Below, piece by piece: positions 10,151 to 22,699 of a DNA stretch of 64,000 bases (the stretch's first letter is position 1; every line of letters begins with the position of its first letter). Position numbers and translations under genes: made by a program. The stretch covers positions 62,001-126,000 of the forward strand of contig JAKSZP010015894.1 of the NCBI GenBank assembly GCA_022478985.1, written 5' to 3'. The notes beneath the pieces are model-generated. The model saw nothing but the letters and a program-made list of their open reading frames with translations, was not told the origin of the DNA and did not search any database. This DNA is from Massospora cicadina. Lineage: Eukaryota; Entomophthoromycota; Entomophthoromycetes; Entomophthorales; Entomophthoraceae.

Positions 10151-13100
10151 ACCATCAGCTGAAAACTTAACAACTATGACATCCAAACTGATGGTATGAA
10201 ATGGCTTCTGTCAGGGTCATTTGGCTTTCATGTACCTGGCCTTATGCAGCATTTGATATTATAAGTTATTCAAGAATCTAAGACTTACACTATAGAGTCC
10301 AGTATTCCTTCCTCATAGTATTAATCCTTATTCCATTTCCCATTTTTCTGGCTCCTCCATGACTTATGGTATTTTGGGCTTCCATTACACTGGTTCCTGT
10401 TCCAAATGTTTCAAGCAAGGTAACCAGTCAATTCCAAATTTCTTGTATAATAATTCATTAATAAAATTTGTTATCTTGAGTGTGTCTTTTCAACACTAAT
10501 TTAACTTGTTCAAATTCATCCTCCAAAGAGTCTTGCTTCATGAGTAGGTCGTGCAACCATTCATCTTTGCTATTGTCTAAATGTGATAGAGGCAACGAGG
10601 TCATTCCATCTACATTCATGTGCTTTGTCTCAGATCAATAGATGATATTCATGTTGAAGTGCTGAAGTTTGAGAGCCCAAAATATAAGTCTTCTTTCATA
10701 TATTTCATGCTTTTATTCAATCTAAATAAGCTTAATCTGTAAAACTGTAAAAGTTATATGGTACAAGAATGGCTTAAAATTGTTTCACCGCAAGGAGAGC
10801 AGCTAGGAAATATTTCTCCATATCATTGTAATTTTGCTCAGCCTTTGAAGCGTTTTGCTATTTCAAACTTTGGGTGGTCAATGTCTTCATCATCCAGTTG
10901 TGAGAAAAGTGCCCCTATGTCTTATTCAGAGGCATCTGTAGACAGGATGAATATCTTCCTGTAGTCCATATGTTGTAGAATTACTCTTCTTTTTAATATA
11001 CTTCATGGTATCAAATTCTGTTTTGCAATACTCCACACACAAAAGGGTTATGTTTGGTAAGCAAACTTACAAGAGGTTTAGCGAGTTGATAAAAATTAAA
11101 GGAATTGATGGTAATGTCCCATAATCCTTAAGAATACTCGTATATCTCTGAGATTCTTTGGTTCAGGAATCTTGGAGATCAATTTGACCTTATTGTAAAA
11201 GAGTTCAATTCCTTCCCACGATATGGGATGTCCTTAAAGTTCTAATTCCTGTTGGATAAAGGTACACTTTCCAGGATTTATTTTGATTTTATTCCATTTT
11301 AGTCATATGAAAACTGACTTAATATGTCAAGATGATCTCTTGATTTTTTTAGAACATTTTATGTCATCTATATAAACGATCATGCAGCTCATTTTAAGAT
11401 CTTGCATGATATGATCCATCACCCATTAGATTGAGGCAAGTGCCTTGCATAATTTCTGGGGAAGTCAGATAGTTTGGAATAATCCATCCATGCATATCAA
11501 CGCGCACTTTTCTTGGTCCTCAGGCGATAGATCCATCTGCCATTAGCCACTGGTTGAGGTCCATCACAAAGAAGTAATTCAGGCCAGAGTTTTAGCTAGA
11601 GAACTGTCAATTTGTGGAATCTGATAGCTATCCTTCTTAGCGAGGCTATCTAGCTTCTGGTAATCCAACACTATTCTGTGGTCACATTTTTCTTTATGAA
11701 TAGCAGTGGGGAAAACCATGGACTCTGGAAGAGCACAATTAAGCCAGCATCCAATAGATGCTTGAGTTTAGTCTTCATGTATTGCTCCTCTATCTTTGAC
11801 TTCCTGTATGTGTAATGATCAAATGTGTGTGAGATAGTTTCACAATCGCTGTAAACGTAGGGAATTCCATCTTGCACAATGGTTGCATGGCAATTTATAA
11901 TTTTTTATGATTTTCAAAAACATAATTTGATCATTAGTTTTAGCTAAATTTATCTAGATTTGATTTAGTTTCTGGCCATCATTGTAGCTTGGATTGAAGG
12001 GATTACGTCTAAATTCTTATAATTTAGCTCACAGGTTTACTTTATACCCTGTAGGAAGCAATGTCCAAATCCCAGTTTGGAGTTTAATATTGATACACCC
12101 ACTATCATGCTACTAAAAATAAACTTACCTATTTGCTTGAATATATTAATTTTTAATTTAAATTTGTGAGTTAAGTTTATTTAATTTTGTGGTTAACAAA
12201 AGAAACCCTTCTGACGCCTTGGTTTACTGAGTAGCATGTAGGTTACTCTAGAGACCTTGAAAGTGATGATATCATATTGGCCCCTGTACCTCAGCCAAGT
12301 GGGACATTAGATTCAGCAGATCATTGCTGAGTTTATTAGTTGTGTTCAGAGTGGGAACAATTCCTTTAAATTGATGAATTTATTTAGATTGACTTTAGGT
12401 TAGGGAAAATCTCTAATGCATGTGGTTTGTTTACTGATGAGACATTTAGAAAACTTGGTATATTTTAAGAGTTACAATTTGGCTTTCATTGTAATAGGAG
12501 TGAGTTTTCTATGTTAATACTATGTGTCCAAGCTTTCATCCGACCATATTCATCATATGACGTGAAGAAAAGATCAGTAACCTTCAAGCAAATGATGCAC
12601 TCATCAAGTTCCTCCTGAACTAACTTATCAGACATTTAAACTTGAGGAATGGCGTTAATTAAATAACTAATGGGTAGGCAATATTAAGGTGAGTCCCAAT
12701 AAAATGAACCTTGTCAATTTCAGCGAGGAGAATTGTTTGATCCTTCCAAATCTCTTGATGTTTTTAACTAAGATACCTTGATTAGTAAGGTTCCAAGTAT
12801 TAGCTCAATAAGCCACTGATACGCTAGCTTGAGTACTTCCAGTAAAACTTTTGAAAAACCTACTGACTCCATTAACAATAGTAACATGTAACAATCAGTT
12901 TGGTGTATACTCAGGGTTATGTTGATATAATCCACTCTTTGTTTTCCGAGTTAAATTTTACCTACTCAGTAGCATAAAAAATATGACTTCTGATGCATCT
13001 ATTTAGTCAATCTTATTTGCTTTTTTCCAGAAGTAGAATATTGCAAAGGAAAAGCAGACACAGGGTACTTGAACTGACAATAGTATTCCTATTTTCTAGA

Positions 13101-13510
13101 GTCTTAGTTATTTAGTACAAGGGGACTAAAAATTGAGGATTGTAAATAATCTTCTTTCCAATTTGATTTCTCCTTCATATTTCATCATAAAGTGCATCCC
13201 ATTAAGTATATCATACTAGCTATAGTCCAGTGTAACTGTGATAGTTGAGAAAACTAGTATTTTATCTCAAGTTGACAGGTATGAATATGCGCATTTTGCC
13301 TTAGTATTGTTTGAACTGGCAATGCTATACTCTTGGGTATACTCAAGGTCTGAGGCGAGTTTAATCTTCTTGATAAGATGGAATGGGATGAGATAACAAT
13401 GATAGGTGATTTTATACCTAATATAGCCATTACTCTGACCTTCTGAAACACAAACTTTCTTTTGGTAATGGTTCCTCCAAGCTTTGGTGAGAGGGCTAAC
13501 ACCTCTTTAA
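10150..13510 (-). pseudogene. Gypsy-1 pol: protease, reverse transcriptase, RNase H, integrase N-terminus
   Basis: Read right to left on the minus strand. Protease at 13,254-13,502: LALSPKLGGTITKRKFVFQK then VMAILGIKSP, where Gypsy-E has MAILDTGSP, so the catalytic Asp-Thr is lost. Reverse transcriptase begins at 11,671-11,877 (YRKSKIEEQYMKTKLKHLLD, then LFQSPWFSP) and decays leftwards. RNase H at about 10,720-11,050 keeps FILSTDASE and ALFSQLDDEDIDHP. The tether HMNVDGMTSLP, HLDNSKDEWLHDLL is at 10,490-10,640. The integrase zinc domain and FHTISLDVIVV with the first catalytic Asp are at 10,160-10,400. Each block aligns with Gypsy-E but frames change repeatedly. Confidence 0.75.
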
Positions 13511-15960
13511 GGCGGAACGTTGCATTGAGGATTCAGAAAGTCTTAGGATTTTTTCTTAATCTTCATTAGGATGTGCACGCTCAAGATAGGTTGGATCAAC
13601 AGGAAAAGGTATTTATCAGCATTGTTGATTATATAGATTATTTTAGGGGCACCCAATAACTTGACTGAGGTAAGTGTCCTCCAGAACCTGGTCATATTTG
13701 ATATTTTTGGCATTCCTGCGATCCAGAATGGCGAGCTCAGCTGGTGTACCTAAATTATATAATAACTTGTGTCATTTTAACCCTTTTAGTTTTGTCGCTA
13801 GAATCATTTTAAGTGCATGTAAGGTGATCAATTGACAATTATCACTTTCAGGTACTTAATGCTGGTCAGTTTTAGAGGTATCTTACATTATGCTGACCAC
13901 CATTTTCTTTGCTTGGCAAGAGCAGAGTACTTCTTAGAACATATATTTGGTGTGGTCATCCTTATTGCAGTAGTACACTTGGACTTGTCTATCTTTTAGG
14001 CTTTGTTTCCTCCATGGTATACACTCTGGGTTTTGTAGAAGCCTTTTGAGAGGTCTCTGGCTTGTGTATATCAACCACATAAAGCAACTCTTCTTAAATG
14101 TCTAAGACAGAGTTGAAGCTTCGTTTGACAGACTTTTGTGCATAGCTATATAATATTACTAAGTAAACCACTAACAAATTGTGGCTACGGCATTATCCAA
14201 GGTAAGCATCTTTTACATCAACAGCTTTTGTGCTTTATAAAAGCGATCTGCATATTAGCAAGGTTATTTCAGCGTAATGAAATTCTCATGTAGGATGTTT
14301 CTCCATACTCATGATTTTCTTGGAACTGAATTCTTTGATGAGCGCTTCCTTCACTTCACTTCAGGTGTTCAGGTCGTCCATATGAAGTACCATAACCTCT
14401 TGAGCAATATGGATTAAACAAAAGAAAATATGCCTAATCTTTTGATGATCAGTTGCACCTTCCATAGCGGCTTCATTGATGTAGAGGAAAGATGTTATAC
14501 TTCCTTCTCCAGGTGTAAACTTTTCCTTGAAGTCAAGTATAAAGATAGTGGCTTCCAATCTTGTGATGACGTGTATTTCAGTAGCTTCAGATTCAATAGT
14601 TTACATGTGTCACTCTGTTTAGTTAGATGTGAGAGTCAACATATTAGAACTTGTAGATGGTTGAGATGTTGCTTCATTTCTTCTAAAGTAAGTCCTGGTG
14701 TGACATTCAACAGATTAATTCTTCTTTTGATAATGACATTATCATTATATAAGTTTTTAGGCGTGGATGTCCAGATATGAATTTGTTGATGAGTAGATGA
14801 GAGGTAAGTTCACAAGAGTTTGTTCTCATTAATAATCAAATGCGCCATTACAAGTCCTCCTTCATCTCTTTGCATTCAGTGCTCTGAAGAGTCTTGTTGG
14901 TCTTGTCTTTCAGATTTTCTGTTAGATCTTTCCAGAATTGCTCATCTTTGTTGAGGCGGCAGTAGATTTAGTAAATTTCTTCTTGATTAGGCGATTTGCC
15001 TCTCATATCGTTCTCTCCAATTTTTTAAGTCACCTGCTAATGGAATGGGTATACACCTGTGTTTCACGAAATTCCAGGTCATGATCAACATGGGCCACTG
15101 GGAAATAATATTTTTAGGTAGTGATTGAGTATTAGAGGTTTGACAGGTCTCAAGCTCATCAATTCATTATAGGGTTTGCTATAGCTGTAATTTAAAGAGA
15201 TTAATTTGTTCTTCCTCATTATGATGGCTAGTAGAAGCTTGGTCCACCATTTCACCATGGGCTATGGCGTTTTGTCTTAAAAAATCTTACCAAAAGCCTC
15301 CAATATTCTTTTAGTAGGTTTGTTTAACTCCATATATCCTTTTGAAAGGCTCCATAGCTTTCTTCACACACTTGATAATACCAAAATCAATGGTCCCCTT
15401 TTGGTTAAAAAGCTGTATGATATAAGAAAAGTATCTTCAATCAGTCTGTGGATGTTCATTATACTTTGAAGTGCTAAATTTACATGTTTATAGGCTATAT
15501 GTAAGGTCCCTTAGGTAGTAATCAGATTATGGAGTTTATTGTTATGGACTCCTATTAAATGCACGATATGGTAAAGTGCTGGGTGTAAAAATCTCATGAT
15601 ATATTGGGATAAAACAACACTTTTACCATAAGTCTTTGTGAGAACATTTGATTCATATAGGTTCATAAAAAGTCCTGTCTATGGCAAATGACATTTTACG
15701 GCTGGCTCTTTCTCCTGTGTTAATGACTCCAAAAGGTAAGACTCAAATTCCTCATTAAAAATCCTGGTTAGACATCAAGATTTGGAAATCTCAATTGTAT
15801 TTTCTTTTACTTCTTCAAATGTGATGATGGGTTATCTTCCCATTTGTTCATCTTCTTCACCATTTCCGTTGTGCACCCAGTGGGTTACACTATCAATTAT
15901 AATATTTTCCATGGATTGATCAATTAGGTTAGAATTATTAAGAGATTGCTGAGTTCTGTA
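13511..15960 (-). pseudogene. Gypsy-1 gag
   Basis: The clearest piece is 14,361-14,558, reading EKFTPGEGSITSFLYINEAA then MEGATDHQKIRH. The gag of Gypsy-D has EKFTPG, SIASFLYAYESSM and FQKVKH at the same place (near 27,640-27,800), so this is the capsid-like core. The rest is badly decayed and recognised mainly from its place between the protease and the 5' LTR. Confidence 0.55.
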
Positions 15961-15979
15961 ATGAGCATTAACCTATTGG

Positions 15980-16770
15980 GTTTCAATTTTTGTGGCTTGA
16001 TGATGCAATGCCCAAGAATCCCAACATTCAACACTTAAAGTAATCTGCAACCCACAAGTATTTCATTTATTTTTAAAGGTGGAAAGTCATGCTTAGGTCC
16101 CATCAGCTAGAGTATTTGTCCTATGGTAAATTTCGCAATAGTACATATTGAAGTCAATTATCACAAAAGTGCTATTGAAATCAATGGCGTAACTATAAAA
16201 CAGAATATAATAAGGGTTTTATATGTTAAATATAGCAAAAATTACCATAAATAGAAAGGATCAGTAAGTTAATATAGGGAGGAATCTTGATGGGAGGCTC
16301 TTGGTTAGGCAATGTATCCAGATTGTACAATGCCTTTGTAGAATATTTTTGATAGGGAGAAAAGGTATGTTTATTGTACCAGATCAGATGAGACTTGGTG
16401 TCACTTAGGTCAATCACTAAGCAGATTCTTGATTCACATCCTTTTTTGGGTAAAACCTAATTTACTGCCTCAAGTGCCACCAGGTATAAGAGTCACCTGA
16501 AATTTAATGCCCCTTCATTTTGATTAAGCAGAATTTCATCTTGGAGTATTTTGGGCTCAAATTGGTCTGATTGAATTTTTAGAATTACATTGAGCCATAT
16601 CATTTATCAAATTTACATATAAGTAATCAATGTAATTCTTTTACCACTTTTTTGGTCTAGGCGTCAATTCTCCTGTGGAAGTCGATTGGTTGATACTCTT
16701 ATCATCATGTCCAAATTTTGATATATGACAATGAGGAACTGGTAAAAGTTTTCATCACTATGATATGTAT
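15980..16770 (-). repeat. 5' LTR of Gypsy-1
   Basis: Partner of 1,068-1,870. Just inside it, on the minus strand, comes AGGTTAATGCTCATTACAGA, which resembles the TGGTACTCACTACAGGGG primer-binding site of Gypsy-E at the equivalent place. Confidence 0.65.
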
Positions 16771-17949
16771 AAATACTATTTAATCTGGGCACATTTCTTT
16801 GACAATACCTTTCTTCATATTTGGTACACCTTAATCCCCATGTGGGAAAAGCAAATGCTAATAAATTAGATCTCAGAATCTACTCAATATAGTTAATTTG
16901 TAGACTTTCACTTTTTGGATGAACTGTAATATCCTAATTTCTGAAGGTGCACCTTCTGCAGTGTGAAAAATGTCAGCAATTTCTTCTCTGGAAGGGGGAC
17001 ATTAGGTTTTCTAGGGTACACATATTTAACTCTTTCAACAAAGTCATGTTATATTAAATTGTTGTTTTATTTTTCTTAAATTTGCCTTTACCATTTCACC
17101 TTTTTTATTAGAGCATATACTTGTATTCTCTTGAAAATAGTTTTTATTTCTCCAAGAAGTTTTTAGCGCTTCTTAATTACAACACAGATAGATTATTGTT
17201 TTTATAACTGTTCATTATTTCCATCAAGGCTTGGGTTGAATCCAAAATATACATTTGGACATAATTTGGTTTCTCACTTTGATTGGAGTGTAATGCAGAT
17301 GTAATATGATAAATTTGCCCATAAATTCTGTACCAAAAAGAATCTTGACGTCTTGTTACTGAATGGTTAATGTGTGCTCCCATTGAGATAAAAGGCATTG
17401 TAATACCTAAGTATCTTTTATTTGTCAATAAACTTTATTATTTGTATAATATACATCAATGTTAAGTTTATATGTATGAGAATCTTTAACTCATATGTAA
17501 TGGTTTCTTTATGGCACTTATTTGATATTATATGCTTTACAATGCTTGGCATTGTAAAATGGACATTTAGCATCCATTGGGCCAAATTAATTTTCTTAAC
17601 TTTAATTTCATTGAAGTTTTCAGAAAATAAAGCATTATTACAGGATTGGATATATCAACTCAGATGTCCTCTGTGATGTTGGCATAAAAACCTTAGTCTT
17701 AGCTTTTATATTGCGCTCTTGATAAGATTTATTTAGGAAAAAACTTTTCTGCGTTGTCAATAACTTACAGCATTATCTTCATATTCTACTTGAAGCTACT
17801 CTTCTGACATATTCACTCTATGGCATCTTTAAGATTTAGTATTCTGCTTCTTTTACTGCAATCTCTTTAGCTGTTGAGGTTGCTTGACCTTAGGAGGCAT
17901 ATTTGATATTGTCTTATATAATAGATATATATTATAAAATTAAAATTTT
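16771..17949. other. AT-rich unassigned sequence with weak coding traces
   Basis: The longest frame (17,177-17,428, minus, 83 codons) has a mixed composition that could be a retroelement remnant, and MPPKVKQPQQLKRLQ can be read upstream on the same strand. No conserved motif is present, so no function is offered. Confidence 0.25.
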
Positions 17950-18579
17950 AAAGTATTCAAGGTATGCTGACCAAGGGATGGACATTACCAAAACAGAAAC
18001 TCCAAAACTAACCAAACCAAAAACATGAAACAACCGCCCAAATGAGCAGTGAAACACACATAAAATGAGAAATATACTAACCAAGTGGCACAGTGGCGAG
18101 CTGCTAATCCCATCATCTCAGAAAGGGAGTGTGGATATGTTTAATCTTTGGGTTCAGTATTGAAGAGGCGGATCAATGCTGAAAGCAAGGGGGTTGGGGC
18201 ATCTGTGGGATGAGGGTCGAGAAAAAGTGGATAATCGTTGAAACTGACAATTTGGGCCTGGAGCATAACCTCCATGAGTTTGGCAACATGGTGTTCAGCT
18301 TGGATGCAGGCGTCAGGGAGCTGGGCTAATTTTGCAATGTTGAATCCGGTGACTCATGTGGTTGGGGAAAAATCTGCCAGTTAAGTGACATGTTTGACAC
18401 CGGTGGTTCAGCTGCAGTGAGGCGGGTGATTTCATCTTTTGCAATATCAGGGAAATTGGGGGTAACATGGTGAGATGTAGCCCTTCTTTAAATTCATCAA
18501 TAGATTTTTCCACAGCTTTGTGGAGATGGTGACTTTCAGGTGAGGCCACTGCGGCCTCAGCCATAGATATATGTTATAG

Positions 18580-18910
18580 TTTATATTATTTTAATACTAA
18601 TGGTGCCTGACCCAAGAGGGGGTCCTCTACACATCTTTATTTGTTGTACCAAAAATGGGATGAAAAAATAAAAAAATCAGACATGGTGCAACAGAGTTAG
18701 CCAAAGCATCCATATTAGAAATTTGAAGAGGGGTTGGGGAATTTTCATTTAACCATTTTAAGGTGACAGGAAAAGGTAGACAAAAAGGCGTTAAAACTTC
18801 AACGATGTGGGGTAAAAGGAGAAGGAGGTGAAGGTTATTCTCATCACTGAGGCCAGCGGTGTGAATGTTAAAGATATTGTGAGAGTTAATGTTCAGCAAA
18901 GGTAATTATT
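18580..18910 (-). mobile_element. Y-family fragment 1 (3' end of a LINE-like element)
   Basis: The minus strand gives a coding-like tail (18,627-18,899, including VTLKWLNENSPTPLQISNMD), then CAACAAATAAAGATGTGTAG, a GACCC...GGGTC hairpin and GGTCAGGCACCATTA with an A/T-rich tail. The last 90 bases align with 20,331-20,430 and 29,640-29,745. It sits inside X1. The encoded text is not recognised. Confidence 0.45.
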
Positions 18911-20330
18911 TTGGGCATACAAGTAAATGACTTGATGCGTTGGTGAGTTTGAAAGTTGTTGGGGTCAAACAGAGATATCTCTCCACGTCAATGCATGCAC
19001 AGCCTGTTTAAAAGCTAGTCCTTCAATATTAAATTTTGCTAAATCGGGAAATCTATAAAGAAGTTAGGTATAGGAAACCTCTCACAAAAGTGGCTAATAG
19101 TCACGTAAAGGGCTTGGTGGAGGAGGGAGTTGATTGAAAAGCAGCTGCATTGACATCCTTTTGATGAGTATTCTTGTAGACTGGTTATTTATTGCGAGGA
19201 TGGAAACAGCATCAGGGAGTTGAATTGTGGGTTGTGTGAAAAATTTTGACCAGTGAATTTGGGCTTAATTCCATAGGCAAAGTCAGTATAGTCAATCCAT
19301 TTGGGGCATCAAAATGATTTGATACTGCCAGCGCTGGGCCAGCTACAGGAGTTGGTTGGGTGGCAGATGCTGATTGTCTGTGCACATTGGACCATGGAAA
19401 ATCTGATAGCGCATGAGCTTCCATCTGCTCAAAAATGGTTCTGGTGGTTGAAACTTGGTTGTGCGGAGCAGTGGAAGCAGCGCCCCTAGCAGATGAGGGT
19501 GGTGGAAAATTAATTCTCATTCAAAAGTTTACAATCTCAGTATTAGGGATGACTCCAGAGTGAGGAGCGGTAGAAGAGCTTCAGTGATAGATGGTGAGCA
19601 TTTTAACTTTGAGTTGTTGAAAGTGAAGCACAAGGGACAAAATAGCGCAGCCATTTTTGACACATTCCCATAAGGGATGATCAGTGGTGGATCTTATCAT
19701 GGCGCAGGGCATATTGCAAGGTGGGTCTCATGACAGAAGGGGCAGATTATCATGAAAACGCGAGGCCCAGAAAGATGATCAGCACCATTTGGAACCATGA
19801 ACTGCTGCATGGGGTCAGGGCCGTAGTCAGCCCAGACATCTGTGAGCTCATGGTGGAGGGTTCAGGTGAGAGATGGGAGGGCAAGCCAGCAAACAGGACC
19901 ACCAGTGTGGCCTCATCCGGAAAGCGAGTTTAGATGGCTGGATTGCGTATTTTTATAAATTAAAGGCAGCTGTGCTGATGTCATGACGTGAGCTTCACAA
20001 AAAGCTAATATTAAAGTATTTTTAGAGGGTCAGAAATCAATAAATCCTCCAGATTTTGTCAACCCCATAGCCATCTTGATGATGGGCGCACTCACATAGG
20101 GAAGAGGTTCCCATACATAACCCAAAGTCCAAAACAAAGGTTGCTTTAAAGGGACCTAATGCCCCATTCGCTAATGTTTCCACCCTAATGCTGTCCGCCA
20201 TGGTCCACCAGCTAAAGTGGGCGCCATACAAAAGTTTCCCCAAAGCATCCTCATCTTATGATATGGCTTCCTATGCTGTTAGCTGAGGTGCCATATTATG
20301 AAATTCATTTATCTTTAATGATCCGTTTTT

Positions 20331-20430
20331 TGGCCCATTTGCAAATAAAAATGCATGGAAGTTCCCCCTTTTGGGTTGGGAACCACTAGTGCTAAAAAGG
20401 TTGCTCCAAGGGAGCACCAGGGGCTTCTGA
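20331..20430 (+). repeat. Y-family fragment 2
   Basis: GCAAATAAAAATGCATGGAA, a GTTCCC...GGGAAC hairpin and GGGTTGGGAACCACTA followed by GCTAAAAAGG match Y fragments 1 and 3. It is probably the 3' tip of a truncated element. Confidence 0.45.
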
Positions 20431-20789
20431 ACACTACCTGGTAGTGTGCAAGGTTATGAGCTAGGTCCTAAGGTGGGACATAGCAATTGTCCGGTGTTCA
20501 TGGTGCTAGCTGGGCCAGCCTGGGGGCGTTTCAACAGCGGCCAACAAACGCCAGAAGGCAGCGCATCGCCACCCCATATGGAGCAGCAAGCATCAATTGA
20601 GCTGACATGGGATAGTAGTGGCATGAGTGAAAAGGCGGTTGGGTGTAAAAACTTTTTAATTTTGAATTCAATCAAATAATTGATTAAAGTGAAAGAGAGC
20701 TAATGTTAAAGTATAAATTGTATAATTTTGTTGTAGATGGTTAATAAGTCACATATAATCTACTGTGATATATTATAGAACCCAAGGTT

Positions 20790-21290
20790 CATGGTTTTGG
20801 TTAAGCAATTGGTATTTGGTTAAATTGATAGGTTCAATGGACTTTGCCAAGTGGTTGGTGATACCAATGACTGAAAAATACCCACTACGTTATATTTTAG
20901 TATTTTTACAATAAATCTTGCCCAAGCGGTTGATGTTAGTTAATTGATTTGATATTTAATGGTTTTGGCTAAGCAGTTAATATTATTTAGCTATTTGATA
21001 GGGTTATGGTTTTACCTAAGTGGTTGGTGATATGACGTCTGATCCAATTAAGCGGTTAGTGATACCAACGACTGACACAAGCCTAAAGTAACATATTATA
21101 CTAAGCCTATCAAATTGAATGACCACAATCTTTTACTCAAAACTAATGATCCTATCAAATTGCCAGATTACCATCTGCTAGGCCAAAATTATTAAGCCTA
21201 TAAAATCACCCAATATCCACCAAACCATTTAAAAGGCTATTAAGCATATCAAAGTAAGTGAATAAGCCTAAACCACTCAGCCAAGACGAT
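20790..21290. repeat. Degenerate inverted array of AAGCGGTT units
   Basis: The plus strand has AAGCRGTT-like cores preceded by TTTTGGCT or variants at about 20,803, 20,849, 20,924, 20,970, 21,017 and 21,050. Right of about 21,070 the same words recur on the opposite strand, including RC of TTTGATAGG and GGCTGAGTGGTT near 21,274. A few related units recur near 21,790 and 38,220-38,400. There is no coding potential. Confidence 0.45.
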
Positions 21291-22699
21291 ATATTGATTT
21301 CTAAAAGTTAAAAAATAGTGTTTTTTTATATTTTATATATATAGCTTTTACATATATTATACTGAAATATAAAAGAAGCTTCCTATGTCAATACATGCAC
21401 TTCATAAAATATGTGCTAAGTTTAGTTTTTTGGTTTAAATGTATATTTGATAATGTGTCAAATACATACAATTATCCACAACGCTTTATTTATGAAAATA
21501 GGTAGATTGTAACTTTAAATAAATAATAATTTGGTAGATTTAATCAAAAATATTCAAATCAATTGATATTTTGAAAAATAGTTGAAAGAGATTAAAAAAC
21601 CACTATATAATTTTGGGTATAATAATAGCCTGTTACAGTATAAATGCTCAATGTTTTTATTTTAGTTAGTGAATAATTGAATTATTGGCTAGTTGGTTTT
21701 TGTAAGTGCATAATGGTTTTTGGTTGACTTAATAATTTAAGTCTGGGTTTAGCAAGTTGTTGTTGTTTGTTTAATTTGATATGCACAATAGTTTTAGCTA
21801 AGCAGTTTAGTGGTTTACTATAGTATAAAATCTAAAGTATATAATTGAAACTGTTTGTTTATAGATCAACCCAAGCAACACTAGTTAATACTACCACATA
21901 AATATGATTTGAATTACTGATGAGCTATAATAGAAGCTAAATACTAGTTTTTAATTAATATTTACTTTCATAATACTGTGACAACGCATATATAACTCTT
22001 TCTCTTTTAAGTAAGCCAAAATATTATAATATAAGGAAATTTATAGTAAGTTTCAGATTGGGTTGTGGCTCAATCATTGGTCAACCAGCCTTAGGCAAAG
22101 ATTCGTGGGTCTACTGCTCCTGGCCCCAGCCAACATGCTCCCGTTTTTAGCTTGAGTATTCCCATTTAGAGCCCTTTCAAATCTCTTGAATGGGTGGATG
22201 ATGCTGAGGTAGAATAAGTTGTAAACCATGTTTTTAATTGGCTAGAATTCTTTTTCTAACCCACCGGATTTGACTCTTAACCACTGATTCTACCCTTGTA
22301 AAGGCTTTTCCATTTACAAAGTGTTAAATGAGATGGCTCTTAAGTCAGCCACTGCCCCTGCTAAGTTCAGTACCATCAATCCCTACACGTAGCTATGGAG
22401 CCACTGATCAATGGAACCCTTAAATAGACTTCTCACCTGACTTTCCTGACAAATTTCAGTAACTGATTGTGGATAACACGTTTGCTGCAGGCCATGCACG
22501 CATTGATGCTGCAAATATATTGCTTTCTCCCAAATTACCCAAAAATCTGTCAACAAATTAATAATTTTCATGTGTTCTGGAGTTAATCAGGCATGCAGAA
22601 TTCAACTTGCATAGTATCTCAGGCTATGCATACTGATATATCATCAATGAGGAAAATCCCTATCTTGATAGCCTTCAAACTATGCTGCTGAAGCCCCAA
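21291..22699. other. AT-rich unassigned sequence
   Basis: No frame or repeat boundary is convincing apart from a tRNA-like head at 22,062-22,122. A minus frame at 22,383-22,571 has no recognisable motif. Confidence 0.3.
22062..22122 (+). other. Possible tRNA-like (SINE head) sequence
   Basis: TGTGGCTCAATCATTGG resembles a pol III A box and GTGGGTCTACTGCTCC a degenerate B box about 40 nt later. No SINE tail or target duplication was found, so this may be chance. Confidence 0.2.

Larger units (their letters stand above)
1068..16770 (-). mobile_element. Gypsy-1, old Ty3/Gypsy element split by nested insertions
   Basis: Two diverged direct copies of one sequence (near 1,068-1,870 and 15,980-16,770) bracket minus-strand gag, protease, reverse transcriptase, RNase H and integrase remnants in the usual Ty3/Gypsy order, read right to left. 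Integrase is cut in two: its zinc domain and first catalytic Asp lie near 10,150-10,480 and the rest near 2,940-3,660. Removing LINE-A (3,871-9,177) leaves about 10.4 kb, of which roughly 1.1 kb is a further unidentified insert. Frames are broken throughout, so the element is long dead. Outer boundaries are good to about 50 bp; no target duplication was found. Confidence 0.75.
17950..20660 (-). mobile_element. X1: degraded ORF1-only non-LTR element
   Basis: The 3' end (17,961 onward, minus strand CCATCCCTTGGTCAGCATACCTTG) matches the 3' ends of X2 and X3. The C-terminal protein block (18,130-18,360: NIAKLAQLPDA, then DAPTPLLSALIRLF) matches X2 and X3. The N-terminal block (19,690-19,940: TLVVLFAGLPSHLSPEP, MVPNGADHLSGP, then CPFCHETHLAICP) matches X3's FTGLPTHLP, VVPNGATRLAGP and CPSCFELDH. 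Sequence between is interrupted by a Y-family fragment at 18,580-18,910. No endonuclease or reverse transcriptase is present. The 5' boundary near 20,660 rests on similarity to the start of X2. Confidence 0.6.

Noticed and set aside
18602..20390. A DNA transposon with terminal inverted repeats made of Y fragments 1 and 2
   Set aside because: The sequence between them belongs to X1, whose C-terminal and 5' parts lie outside the supposed ends. A third copy at 29.65 kb stands alone. Two separate insertions explain it better.
22062..22122. A functional tRNA gene
   Set aside because: A- and B-box-like words exist but a cloverleaf with a proper acceptor stem could not be drawn.
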